Shown piece by piece: positions 8,237 to 17,296 of a stretch of DNA of 64,000 bases. Every line of letters begins with the position of its first letter. Position 1 is the stretch's first letter. A model generated the notes under the pieces. The model was not told the origin of the DNA. It saw only the letters and a list, made by a program, of their open reading frames with translations, and searched no databases. A program made the translations under genes and the position numbers. This DNA comes from RGIG1668 sp045124495 (lineage in GTDB: Bacteria; Bacillota; Clostridia; Lachnospirales; Lachnospiraceae), in NCBI GenBank assembly GCA_045124495.1, contig JBGVLX010000051.1, forward strand, positions 6,050-70,049, given 5' to 3'.

Positions 8237-11161
8237 TTATTCTGTTGAAGTTACTTCACTTGAAACAGATTCTGTCGTTGGCTCTTGTGTACTTATAGAA
8301 GGCTCTTCTGTAGTCGGTTCCTGCTTAGGTACAAAAGAAATTGTAATCTGAAGATTCTGGCGAACCTGTCCCACAACATACGAATTAGAGTCATGATATG
8401 CTTTTGGTTCTTTTCCGTTTACCAAAATTTTATCTATCTGATAACCATCCTTTGGTATAACAATAAACTGTAAAGAACCTCCTCTTGGAACAGATGAAGA
8501 CCCTATGCTGACAGTTCCACCCTCTCCAATAGAGGTAACAACCGTAAACGGTCCTTCGCCTCCATCTCCTTCTAACACGAAATCAGTTTCCACATTCAAA
8601 GATTCCGGAGTCAAATGAATATCACAAGTTGTATCTTTAAATTTCTTCGGTAACTGATACGGAGTATCTGCAGTAGCTTTATCCTCATTTCCTTCTTCCC
8701 GGACAATATAAATCCTTTCCGAAACATCAGGACAAAATTCTGTAGCCGGAAGTCCTGTATCATTACATATCTTTACTTTAACATGATGATTACAGGTTTC
8801 TGTAGGAACTGTTCCTTTTGCAAAATACTCAACTCTTACCTGACTTCCTCTTGGATCACTATCACAAATTCCATCAATGGCCAAAAGTCCGGACTTTTGA
8901 CAAATCGCGGCAGAGGTAATATCAGAACAACTTGGGAAATTTATCACTTCCTGTTGTTTCAGTTCGATTACCTGATCCATAATCGTTTTCCACATAAGTA
9001 AATGACCGGAAACCGTATTTAATTCTGTATTTATATCATATCCCATCCAAACAGAAGCTGTATAATATGGGGTATATCCACAGAACCACAAATCATATTC
9101 ATTTGAAGTAGTACCTGTTTTACCTGCTACCGGCATTCCACTGCTAAGACGAGCTCTTCCTCCTGTACCTCTCGAGCCGGTCACAACATCCTTCATGGCA
9201 CTGGTAATTAACCACGCTGTAGACTCTTTCATGACTCTTGTAGAAGTAGGAGTATTCTCTAAAATCACATTTCCGTCATGATCCAATACTTTGGTATATA
9301 GAATCGGCTTATTATATACACCTTGATTTGCAATGGATGCATAAGCAGCCGTAATATCAATATTCAATACACCATCTGTAATACCACCCAACGCAGTTGC
9401 CAGCTGCCGGTCAGAATACACTCTTCCATCACTTCCGGTTCTGCTGTCTACCAAGGTGGTAATTCCCATATTTTTCATATAGTCAAAACCTACGTCCGGT
9501 GTTACATCTGCAAGACATTTTACCGCAACAATATTCATAGAATATTCAATGGCCTGTCTTATAGTAGAATAACCAAGATAAGACGAACCATACCAGTTCC
9601 GTACCATCTTACCTGAGGTATTATTACCATAGTAGTATTCACAGTCATCATAAACTGTAGCTAACGTCTTTCCTGCTGTATCAATTGCAGGAAGAAAGGC
9701 TGCTAATACTTTAAAAGTTGAGCCCGGTTGTCTCTTTGCCTGAGTTGCTCGGTTTAAAGAACGGTTCGTGGTCTTTTCGCCACGTCCACCTGTTAAAGCC
9801 AGAACCTTTCCTGTACTTTGTTCCATTAAAACAAAGGACGATTGTGGCTGAATGGTGGTCTTCATACTTTCTCCAAGGGAAACATCCCCCTCCTGGGCGA
9901 TAATTCCCTTATATTCCTCTACAATGGCTTTTGCCTTATCCTCATTGCCAAAAATCAATGAGAAATTAGGATCTATTTTGGAATAATAACTTAAAATATT
10001 AGTATGGGAATAATTCTCTACTGTTCCATCTGCCCTTTCTACTGAATACAACCATTCCAAAGAAACTTCTGTACTTCCGGAATAATATTCCGGATTATTT
10101 ACAACCGAATCACAGATTGCCTGAATTTCAGGATCCTGGGTAATATAAATACTAAGCCCTCCTGTATAAATGGCATTTGAAGCCTGGGTTTCTGTATATC
10201 CGATTGCAATCAGATCATCAATTACCTGTTCAATTACGGCATCCACAAAATAACTGTTGATATCACTTTCCTGTGACTGCTGTTCATCATAAAACTGGAT
10301 TCTTTCATAAACATTATCCGCCACAGCCTCATCATATTCTTCCTGGGTAATATAACCTTGTTCAAGCATATAATCTAGTACAATCTGTCTACGGACTGCA
10401 TTGTTCTCCGGATGTGCGATGGGATCATATTTCGTAGGACTCTTAGGAATTCCCGCCAAAACAGCACATTCCGAAATGGTCAAATTTGAAATACTCTTTC
10501 CAAAATAAGTATTTGCTGCCGCTTCCACACCATGAGCACCATGTCCTAAATTTATGGTATTTAAGTAATACTCAATAGTATCTTCTTTACTCATTTTCTT
10601 TGTAAGTTCAATTGCCAGGTATTGTTCCTGAATCTTACGTTCCAGTTTCTGGATACCACTCTCGTTCAAACCAACATCAAATACATTATTCTTAATTAAC
10701 TGTTGTGTAATGGTACTTGCACCCTGATCAAATTTAAATCCGTTTTTTACACCGGAAACAGCAGCTCGAAAAATACCTTTCATGTCTATGCCGTTGTGAG
10801 TCCAAAAACGTTCGTCTTCGATCGCCACAAAAGCATCTACTAAAATCTTAGGCATTTCGTTATATTTCATATAGACACGGTTAGAATCATATCTGGATAA
10901 AGTTTTTACTTCTGTACCATCTTCATAATAAATCGTGGTCTGGAACCCTTCCGGCTGGACATCTATAGCATCAATATCCGGAGCATTATCTATAATTCCC
11001 CGAAACATACCAAATCCGGCACCAATTCCCATGACTACAATAGCCAGAAATCCAACAATCAAGCCTTTGAAACACCATACACCAATTTTTCTTTTATTCT
11101 TACCAGCTTTAGAAACTAATGATTTTTGCTTCTTTTTCGCCGATTTTTGATTGTAGTTCAC
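8237..11161 (-). CDS. Class A penicillin-binding protein (bifunctional glycosyltransferase/transpeptidase)
   Basis: Polymerises and cross-links peptidoglycan at the outer face of the membrane. Of 974 residues, 1-30 are a basic cytoplasmic tail, about 31-52 the membrane anchor, and about 70-250 the GT51 glycosyltransferase, with Glu115 in EDERFWTHNGID and the GASTITQQL motif. The transpeptidase has Ser481 in RQPGSTFK, SMN at 541 and KTGTT at 681. The C-terminus adds a beta-rich repeat-like segment (about 870-940) and a low-complexity Thr/Glu/Ser tail. The start is GTG at 11161, preceded by AGGAGG; no ATG alternative sits near that site. It is a PBP1a/PonA-type enzyme; the exact paralogue is not settled. 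Confidence 0.95.
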   Translation of the reverse strand: MNYNQKSAKKKQKSLVSKAGKNKRKIGVWCFKGLIVGFLAIVVMGIGAGFGMFRGIIDNAPDIDAIDVQPEGFQTTIYYEDGTEVKTLSRYDSNRVYMKYNEMPKILVDAFVAIEDERFWTHNGIDMKGIFRAAVSGVKNGFKFDQGASTITQQLIKNNVFDVGLNESGIQKLERKIQEQYLAIELTKKMSKEDTIEYYLNTINLGHGAHGVEAAANTYFGKSISNLTISECAVLAGIPKSPTKYDPIAHPENNAVRRQIVLDYMLEQGYITQEEYDEAVADNVYERIQFYDEQQSQESDINSYFVDAVIEQVIDDLIAIGYTETQASNAIYTGGLSIYITQDPEIQAICDSVVNNPEYYSGSTEVSLEWLYSVERADGTVENYSHTNILSYYSKIDPNFSLIFGNEDKAKAIVEEYKGIIAQEGDVSLGESMKTTIQPQSSFVLMEQSTGKVLALTGGRGEKTTNRSLNRATQAKRQPGSTFKVLAAFLPAIDTAGKTLATVYDDCEYYYGNNTSGKMVRNWYGSSYLGYSTIRQAIEYSMNIVAVKCLADVTPDVGFDYMKNMGITTLVDSRTGSDGRVYSDRQLATALGGITDGVLNIDITAAYASIANQGVYNKPILYTKVLDHDGNVILENTPTSTRVMKESTAWLITSAMKDVVTGSRGTGGRARLSSGMPVAGKTGTTSNEYDLWFCGYTPYYTASVWMGYDINTELNTVSGHLLMWKTIMDQVIELKQQEVINFPSCSDITSAAICQKSGLLAIDGICDSDPRGSQVRVEYFAKGTVPTETCNHHVKVKICNDTGLPATEFCPDVSERIYIVREEGNEDKATADTPYQLPKKFKDTTCDIHLTPESLNVETDFVLEGDGGEGPFTVVTSIGEGGTVSIGSSSVPRGGSLQFIVIPKDGYQIDKILVNGKEPKAYHDSNSYVVGQVRQNLQITISFVPKQEPTTEEPSISTQEPTTESVSSEVTSTE

Positions 11162-11186
11162 TTTGCTTCCTCCTTTTCATTTCTCC

Positions 11187-11195
11187 ATTATAGCA
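11187..11195 (-). promoter_or_regulatory. Extended -10 promoter of the PBP gene
   Basis: On minus the sequence reads TGCTATAAT, an extended -10 element, about 25 bases upstream of the GTG start. No good -35 is visible, which is common for TGn promoters. The short distance implies a short 5' leader holding just the GGAGG ribosome binding site. Confidence 0.5.
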
Positions 11196-11385
11196 AATTT
11201 GTTTCCATTAATAAAGGAAAATTTATTTTTATTTTATCCCGGCTTTTTTTCGCTTTACGAAACAAAAAATATATTATAAAATGAAACTGTTCCGAAAAAA
11301 AGAATCCTAACATCCATTTGGGAAATGCCCATAGAAAGGCTTATTTCTTTTACCGGAACCCATCAATTTCGAAAGGACTTTCATT

Positions 11386-12036
11386 ATGTTACAATATTAC
11401 CGAACCATATATCAGGATGGCACAGGAGAATACGTGGAAAAAAAGTCCCGTTTTATTGCCAATGTATTTTCCATTACTTCAGAGGATGATGCCATCGCTA
11501 AAATAGAACAAATTAAGAAAAAACACTATGATGCAAGACACCATTGTTTCGCATACAGTCTTTGTGGCACTCCCGCCATTCTTCGTTTCAGCGACGATGG
11601 CGAACCTTCAGGCACCGCCGGAAAACCTATATTAGAAATCATTACCACAAATGAATTATTTCATACCTTAATTGTAGTAACAAGGTATTTTGGCGGAACC
11701 TTATTAGGCACCGGAGGACTGGTGCGAGCATATACTGCAGCTGCAAAAGAGGGACTTGCAAATAGTGTCATCATAGATAAATACCTTGGAAATGTCTTTA
11801 CTTTTAAAACCGATTATTCCCTTCTTGGTAAGATACAATATTTATTTGGTATGAATCAAATTTCTGTTTTAGACACAAATTATCAGGAAGATATTTTTTT
11901 CAAAATACTACTCCCTCTAGATATTCAGAATAAGATAACAAAAGAATTAACAGAAATAAGTGATGGTAGTATCATCCCTGAAAAACAAGAAGAAACATAT
12001 TATGGTAAAATTGGAGAGGAAATTATTTTGTTTTAA
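11386..12036 (+). CDS. YigZ/IMPACT family protein
   Basis: Member of the UPF0029/IMPACT family, found next to translation or proteolysis genes; the bacterial biochemical role is unsettled. The 216 residues carry the N-terminal UPF0029 domain with its hallmark segments KHYDARHHCFAY and FSDDGEPSGTAGKP, then VTRYFGGTLLGTGGLVRAY. A C-terminal domain of about 70 residues (DUF1949-like) follows. ATG 11386 is preceded by GAAAGGA. The next gene starts 20 bases after its stop, so the two are probably cotranscribed. Confidence 0.93.
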   Translation: MLQYYRTIYQDGTGEYVEKKSRFIANVFSITSEDDAIAKIEQIKKKHYDARHHCFAYSLCGTPAILRFSDDGEPSGTAGKPILEIITTNELFHTLIVVTRYFGGTLLGTGGLVRAYTAAAKEGLANSVIIDKYLGNVFTFKTDYSLLGKIQYLFGMNQISVLDTNYQEDIFFKILLPLDIQNKITKELTEISDGSIIPEKQEETYYGKIGEEIILF

Positions 12037-12056
12037 AACAATGGAAAGGAATTCAC

Positions 12057-13010
12057 ATGAAGCATTACACCCTGCAAATATTTCAAATTAAAAATTGTTT
12101 TTTTCGCTGTTTTCCTTCCATACTGATTCTTTGTATATTAAGTTTTATTTTTATAAAATATCCTGTTTTTAGTCAATTGACTTCTACCGAAGTAAGCAGC
12201 CTTCAGGAAATTTCTGAAAATGTAGAAACCGGAAATGGCTGTGTTAAATTATCCGTTTCTTCCTTAACCTTTACCGGGTATGCATACAAGGAAAAAGGCA
12301 GTATCAAAGGAGGATATTATTACACCTTTTTAGAGAATAAATGTCTTTTTGTTCTAGTAAAAAACAAAGAATTACCTAAGTTCATAGAAAACAGTTCCAT
12401 TAAAGGTAAGGTAGAAGAAGGAGGAACGATTTATCAGTCTTTTGTCAGTGAATTTTCAAAAGACTCCGCCTTGGAACCAGAGGCTTTATCCCAAATTGCC
12501 CTGCCATATTACATCAACGAGATTCATTATCCTTATTTTTCCCATATTGTCACCTGGTGCATTTTACTGATACCATTGTTATTAAGCACATTTAATATCT
12601 TCCTATCCTTTTATTATTATTTTCATCCGGAAAAGAGTACTATGGGAAAGAATCTGTCTTCCTATGGAGACATCAGTTATTATATTAAAACCATAAATAT
12701 GCAATGTTATCATAGCCTGGTATATAGGAATACCAATATTTTAATTACAGACGATTATATGATATATACTACCTTAACTGACACGATTATCATTAAAATT
12801 GCAAAAATATTATATATTTCCAAACATATTCTCCCAAAGAAAAAATGGGCAGACAAATTGACACCAAGTTATAAATTAACCTTATCCGATCATAATGAAA
12901 TGTTAAATGAATTTATTTTTCATGATGAAAAGGAAATTGACGAGATTATGAATGTATTAATTACCCTTTGTCCAAATATCGATAACAAAACCTTGGAATA
13001 TTGGAAATAA
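12057..13010 (+). CDS. Unknown two-pass membrane protein
   Basis: I do not recognise this family. The 317 residues show a hydrophobic segment at about 14-36. An extracytoplasmic-looking region follows (about 40-160, containing EGGTIYQSFVSEFSKDSALEP). A second hydrophobic segment lies at about 164-192, then a cytoplasmic C-terminal domain rich in Lys, Ile and Tyr. ATG 12057 has AAAGGA eight bases upstream. It follows the yigZ-type gene closely and precedes a strong terminator, so it is the last gene of a two-gene unit. Confidence 0.8.
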   Translation: MKHYTLQIFQIKNCFFRCFPSILILCILSFIFIKYPVFSQLTSTEVSSLQEISENVETGNGCVKLSVSSLTFTGYAYKEKGSIKGGYYYTFLENKCLFVLVKNKELPKFIENSSIKGKVEEGGTIYQSFVSEFSKDSALEPEALSQIALPYYINEIHYPYFSHIVTWCILLIPLLLSTFNIFLSFYYYFHPEKSTMGKNLSSYGDISYYIKTINMQCYHSLVYRNTNILITDDYMIYTTLTDTIIIKIAKILYISKHILPKKKWADKLTPSYKLTLSDHNEMLNEFIFHDEKEIDEIMNVLITLCPNIDNKTLEYWK

Positions 13011-13031
13011 GAATTAAATATAAAAAACAGC

Positions 13032-13120
13032 GTCAAAATACCTTTTGACACTAATTAATAAACCTCAATCATTTTATAGCTTTTATCTATTCTGATTTAA
13101 AGCCCTAAATGATTGAGGTT
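13032..13120. terminator. Convergent terminator between the unknown gene and queF
   Basis: A short hairpin (GTCAAAA 13032-13038 with TTTTGAC 13043-13049) is followed by a long one. The long one has 14-base perfect arms at 13061-13074 and 13107-13120 (AACCTCAATCATTT and its complement) and an inner GCTTT/AAAGC stem. The long stem is followed on plus by ATTTTTAC. The genes on either side converge here, so it may serve both strands. Confidence 0.7.
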
Positions 13121-13139
13121 ATTTTTACACTTCTTAAGA

Positions 13140-13637
13140 TTAACGATTGTCTACTGTTTCCGGATACAAATCATGGTTTGCCAGACGGTTCCACGCCACC
13201 TCTTCCCATTTTGTTCCAGGTTTTCCATAGTTACAATACGGATCAATGGAAATCCCCCCTCTTGGGGTAAATTTTCCCCATACTTCGATGTATTTAGGTT
13301 CCATTAATGCAATCAAATCTTTCATAATAATATTCACACAATCCTCATGAAAATCCCCATGATTCCGGAAACTAAATAAATATAATTTAAGTGATTTGCT
13401 TTCCACCATCTTAATATCCGGTACATAAGAAATATAAATCGTTGCAAAATCCGGCTGTCCGGTCATGGGACAAAGACTGGTAAATTCCGGACAATTAAAT
13501 TTTACAAAATAATCATTCCCCTGATGTTTGTTTATAAAACTCTCCAACACCCTCGGGTCATAATCCTTTGGATATTCCGTCTTTTTGCTTCCAAGCATGG
13601 TAATACCTTCTAGTTCCTTTGCATTTCTTCCTTCCAT
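13140..13637 (-). CDS. queF: NADPH-dependent preQ0 reductase
   Basis: Reduces 7-cyano-7-deazaguanine (preQ0) to preQ1 in queuosine tRNA modification. The 165 residues match the short (Bacillus) QueF type throughout: the nucleophilic cysteine lies in FTSLCPMTGQPDFATIYIS, the signature is ESKSLKLYLFSFRNHGD, and the C-terminus is HDLYPETVDNR. It starts two bases after the addA stop, so its GGAGG lies within the last codons of addA. Its place behind addAB is not explained by function; queC, queD and queE are not in the window. Confidence 0.98.
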   Translation of the reverse strand: MEGRNAKELEGITMLGSKKTEYPKDYDPRVLESFINKHQGNDYFVKFNCPEFTSLCPMTGQPDFATIYISYVPDIKMVESKSLKLYLFSFRNHGDFHEDCVNIIMKDLIALMEPKYIEVWGKFTPRGGISIDPYCNYGKPGTKWEEVAWNRLANHDLYPETVDNR

Positions 13638-13639
13638 TT

Positions 13640-16600
13640 TTAACCTCCAAAATCTACTTTTATTTCTTTTTCCAAAGTAAAAGAGTAAATATAACTCTCC
13701 TTCACCTTTTTCCCTGTCAGCTGTTCTAACACTTTTTTATAATACCATATCTGATCCTTGTATAATTTTATTAAGTATTCTTCACTTAATTTTCCCCAGG
13801 CCCTGTCCGTTTTATAATCTACCAGCACTAATCCGTCTTCTTCCTCAAAATATAAATCAATGATTCCTTGTACTAAAACCATTTCCTTTAAATCCGATTT
13901 CGGATCAATTTCTGACATCGGCATGGCTGACATAAATTGTGCCTCTTTAAACAACTTCCCCTTTTCATCTGCTACTTTCATTCGCTTTCCTAATTCTGTC
14001 TCAAAAAGATGATACAAATTTTGAAAATTGATGCAGCTTAATATTTCCTTTGATATTTTTCCCTCCGAAACCAACTTTGAAGCGGTATTTTCCAATTCTT
14101 TTGCACTGCTTATTTTCCGAAAATCCATCATTTCATATAATTTATGAACCAAAGTTCCTCGTTTCGCAGGTTTTAACCCTTCTTTTTCAGCTAAAAAGTC
14201 TGGACATGGAATTTCATCCTCTGGTGTTTTTTTATCAAAAAGCTTTTCCTTTTCTTCCTGACGTTTTTCCAGATCCATCCCTAATTTCTTCAATTCTGAT
14301 ACTGAATATTTTCCTTTTTGGATGGTTTCCGGATAGAATGGATAATTCCATTCTAATTCCCTTTTCCGTTCCTTCCATTCCTCAGAATCCTTTTCCCTTT
14401 TCGCAAGATTTTTTAATTTATCCAAACGAATGGTTTCTTTTATGATAACTTCCGCTTTTTTCTGCACCAGATCCTCCATTGTTACGATGGAAACTTCATA
14501 TTTCCCTATTTCTTTCGATAAAACACTAAGAATCCAATCCAGGTAAGAACTTTGAAACTCTAATTCGCTTAATGTAACACCTTTTAAGTGACAGGAATCT
14601 AGTCCGGAATTATCCTCCGTTTCCTTTTTCATATAACCAAGACATAAATCCAGTTCCGGCGAACATTTCTTTTGACACCCTGTTAATATAAGTTTTTCCC
14701 TTCCTCTTGTCATAGCAACATAAAGAATTCTGATTTCTTCTGCTAAGTTTTCCAACAACAGATGTTTGTTAAAAATAGACCTTATGACGCTCTTTTCTTT
14801 TATCCTTTCTTTTATATTATAAACAAATCCGGCCAGATAAAAATCCGGATGAATCACAATATTCTTTCGTAAATCCATCTGGTTAAATTTTCTACCAAGT
14901 CCACTGACAAAACAAATCGGAAATTCCAATCCCTTACTTTTATGAATACTCATAATACGTACTACATCTTCTTCATCGCCTAATAATTTAGCTTCTCCAA
15001 AGTCCACATCATGTTCACGAATTTTCCTCATATAGGATAAAAAGTGAAACAAATCACCTTTTTCTGCTTTTTCAAAGGCCTTCGCTTTTTCCATCAGAAA
15101 ATAAAGATTTCCTTCCCTGATTTCTCCCTTTTCCATGGCTCTGACATAATATAAATATCCTGTTTTTTCATAGCAAAAATGAATGAGTTCTCCCAAAGAC
15201 AATACTTCTTTTTCACGTTTTATCTCATCTAGCACCTGAAGGAAATTTTTTATTTTTTCAGAAAGTATATCCTCGCTTTGAATTGCATATTGTTCCATTC
15301 TTTCAAAAAAAGAAATCTTCTTATTTTCTTTAGAATAAATCTTGATTTTCGCCAATTCTTCAGAAGAAAGCCCCACAATTGGACTTTTTAAAACTGTCAC
15401 CAGTTCAATATCAATGTAACGGTTATCAATGATATTCAAAAATGCCAGCATGGTTTTTACTTCCATAGTCTGAAAATATCCTTTTGAAGAGTCTGTAAAA
15501 CAAGGGATCTGTTCCTCCAACAATACCTCTTCCATCACATCCGACCATCCTTTCAGACCTCGAAGTAAAATTACCACGTCTTTGTACATGGCTTTACGGT
15601 ACGCATTTTTCTTCTTATCATAAACATATTGGGGATGTTCACCAAAAAGCATTTCTTTTATCTTGTTTGCAATCATTCTGGCTTCTAATTCACTCTGGGA
15701 AAGCTCCGTTTCTTCCCCTTGAATTACAACCATCAGTTCCGTCTTCCCCCCTGCTTTTTCTACTGTTTCAGGATATGGAAAACCTGTTGCTAAAGCCACC
15801 GAATCATCATATTCAATTCCCCCCATACTCTCCTTCATGATACTTTTGAAAATATGGTTTATGTCCATAAGAAGTGCGTGCCTGCTTCTGAAATTATCCC
15901 TTAATTCTATCAGTTCCCCATTCTTATCAGAATTTTTATAATCGTGATATTTACTCATGAAAATTTCCGGTTTTGCCATACGGAATTTATAAATGCTTTG
16001 CTTCACATCCCCTACCATAAAACGATTCTTCTGGCCTTCTTTGTTTTTGGCAATGGCAGAAAGAATATATTCCTGAATATAATTACTATCCTGATACTCA
16101 TCAATCATGATTTCCTCATAATAATCTGACAATTCCTGTGCCACATCACTTGGAACAAAACTCCCGTCTTCATCGTAACTTTCTATCAGAATTTCTAAAG
16201 CAAAATGTTCCACATCACTAAAATCATAACAATTCTTTTCCTGTTTCAATTCCAGATACTTTTCCAAAAACCGGGTACAGACCTCGATATAACCATTCAT
16301 TACCGGAGCCAGCTCTCTGATTTCTTCCATGATTCCCTCTAAAGACTTTGCAAACATCTGCTCACCCAGATTTTTTACTATCTTTTTCACAGTTTCTCTT
16401 AATTCCTTTGCAGAATTAATCAGATGTTCCTGCATATCATCCTTTTTTCTGGCAAGGGTTGGAAATTTTAGATTTTTCAGAATTTTTACCATCTCATCAA
16501 AATCAGAAACAGCGAGCAATTCATCTATGATAGAAATATCCTCCCGTACCGTAGTGCTATACGTATATGGGCCACCCGGTTTTTCTGTCAGTTTTAATAT

Positions 16601-17296
16601 CCTAAGTTCCAGTTCTTTTGCTTCTGCCAACCTTTCCTTTGCGTATCTTATACAGAATTGAATCCATGGCTCTTTGCTTAACTCTTCCCTTGACTGAATC
16701 GAAAATAACTCTTTGGCTCGCTCTAGCCATTTCTCCGGTCTTGGATCGCTAGAACAGTATTCATACAAATTTTCTACCATTTCCTCTAATACGGCATCTG
16801 TTTTTCCTGATACAAAACTTTCCACAAAGGCTAAAAATTCCGGTGATTTTTGCTCATAAGCTTCTTCTAACACTTCCTGCATTGCCTTTTCTTTTAAAAT
16901 AGTCAGTTCCGATTCATCTCCAATTCGAAAATTCGGATCTAACCCTACTTTTAAAAAATGAGATTTTACTAATTGATAGCAAAAGCTGTCAATCGTCATA
17001 ATCTGGGCATTAGGCAAAAGAGAAAGCTGCTTTGCCAAAAAATCATTGGCAACTTCTTCTTTCATCTTATTTTCAATGGTTTCTCCAATCCGTTCCCTCA
17101 TTTCAAAAGCTGCAGCCTTTGTAAAAGTTACTAGTAAAAAACGATCCACGTCCACCGGATGTTCCTTATCCATCATCCGATTCATCATTCGTTCTACTAA
17201 AACTGCTGTTTTACCGGCACCAGCCCCCGCAGAAACCAATAAATTCTGATTTCTTGCATCAATCACCCTTCTTTGTTCCCTGGTCCAATCTGGCAT
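13640..17296 (-). CDS. addA: ATP-dependent helicase/nuclease subunit A
   Basis: AddA is the UvrD-like helicase and nuclease subunit of AddAB, which resects double-strand breaks for RecA-dependent repair. The 1218 residues carry Walker A in SAGAGAGKTAVLVER (about 17-31), the Walker B-type MIDEYQDSN near 391, RIMSIHKSKGLEFP near 785, AMTRGREKL near 864, and the RecB-type nuclease motif GIIDLYFEEEDGLVLVDYK near 1157. The stop of addB (TAA) is immediately followed by its ATG, so translation is coupled. Confidence 0.97.
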   Translation of the reverse strand: MPDWTREQRRVIDARNQNLLVSAGAGAGKTAVLVERMMNRMMDKEHPVDVDRFLLVTFTKAAAFEMRERIGETIENKMKEEVANDFLAKQLSLLPNAQIMTIDSFCYQLVKSHFLKVGLDPNFRIGDESELTILKEKAMQEVLEEAYEQKSPEFLAFVESFVSGKTDAVLEEMVENLYEYCSSDPRPEKWLERAKELFSIQSREELSKEPWIQFCIRYAKERLAEAKELELRILKLTEKPGGPYTYSTTVREDISIIDELLAVSDFDEMVKILKNLKFPTLARKKDDMQEHLINSAKELRETVKKIVKNLGEQMFAKSLEGIMEEIRELAPVMNGYIEVCTRFLEKYLELKQEKNCYDFSDVEHFALEILIESYDEDGSFVPSDVAQELSDYYEEIMIDEYQDSNYIQEYILSAIAKNKEGQKNRFMVGDVKQSIYKFRMAKPEIFMSKYHDYKNSDKNGELIELRDNFRSRHALLMDINHIFKSIMKESMGGIEYDDSVALATGFPYPETVEKAGGKTELMVVIQGEETELSQSELEARMIANKIKEMLFGEHPQYVYDKKKNAYRKAMYKDVVILLRGLKGWSDVMEEVLLEEQIPCFTDSSKGYFQTMEVKTMLAFLNIIDNRYIDIELVTVLKSPIVGLSSEELAKIKIYSKENKKISFFERMEQYAIQSEDILSEKIKNFLQVLDEIKREKEVLSLGELIHFCYEKTGYLYYVRAMEKGEIREGNLYFLMEKAKAFEKAEKGDLFHFLSYMRKIREHDVDFGEAKLLGDEEDVVRIMSIHKSKGLEFPICFVSGLGRKFNQMDLRKNIVIHPDFYLAGFVYNIKERIKEKSVIRSIFNKHLLLENLAEEIRILYVAMTRGREKLILTGCQKKCSPELDLCLGYMKKETEDNSGLDSCHLKGVTLSELEFQSSYLDWILSVLSKEIGKYEVSIVTMEDLVQKKAEVIIKETIRLDKLKNLAKREKDSEEWKERKRELEWNYPFYPETIQKGKYSVSELKKLGMDLEKRQEEKEKLFDKKTPEDEIPCPDFLAEKEGLKPAKRGTLVHKLYEMMDFRKISSAKELENTASKLVSEGKISKEILSCINFQNLYHLFETELGKRMKVADEKGKLFKEAQFMSAMPMSEIDPKSDLKEMVLVQGIIDLYFEEEDGLVLVDYKTDRAWGKLSEEYLIKLYKDQIWYYKKVLEQLTGKKVKESYIYSFTLEKEIKVDFGG

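Noticed and set aside
9323..9616. Plus-strand frame within the PBP gene
   Set aside because: Shadow of the well-supported class A PBP; product is not like any known protein.
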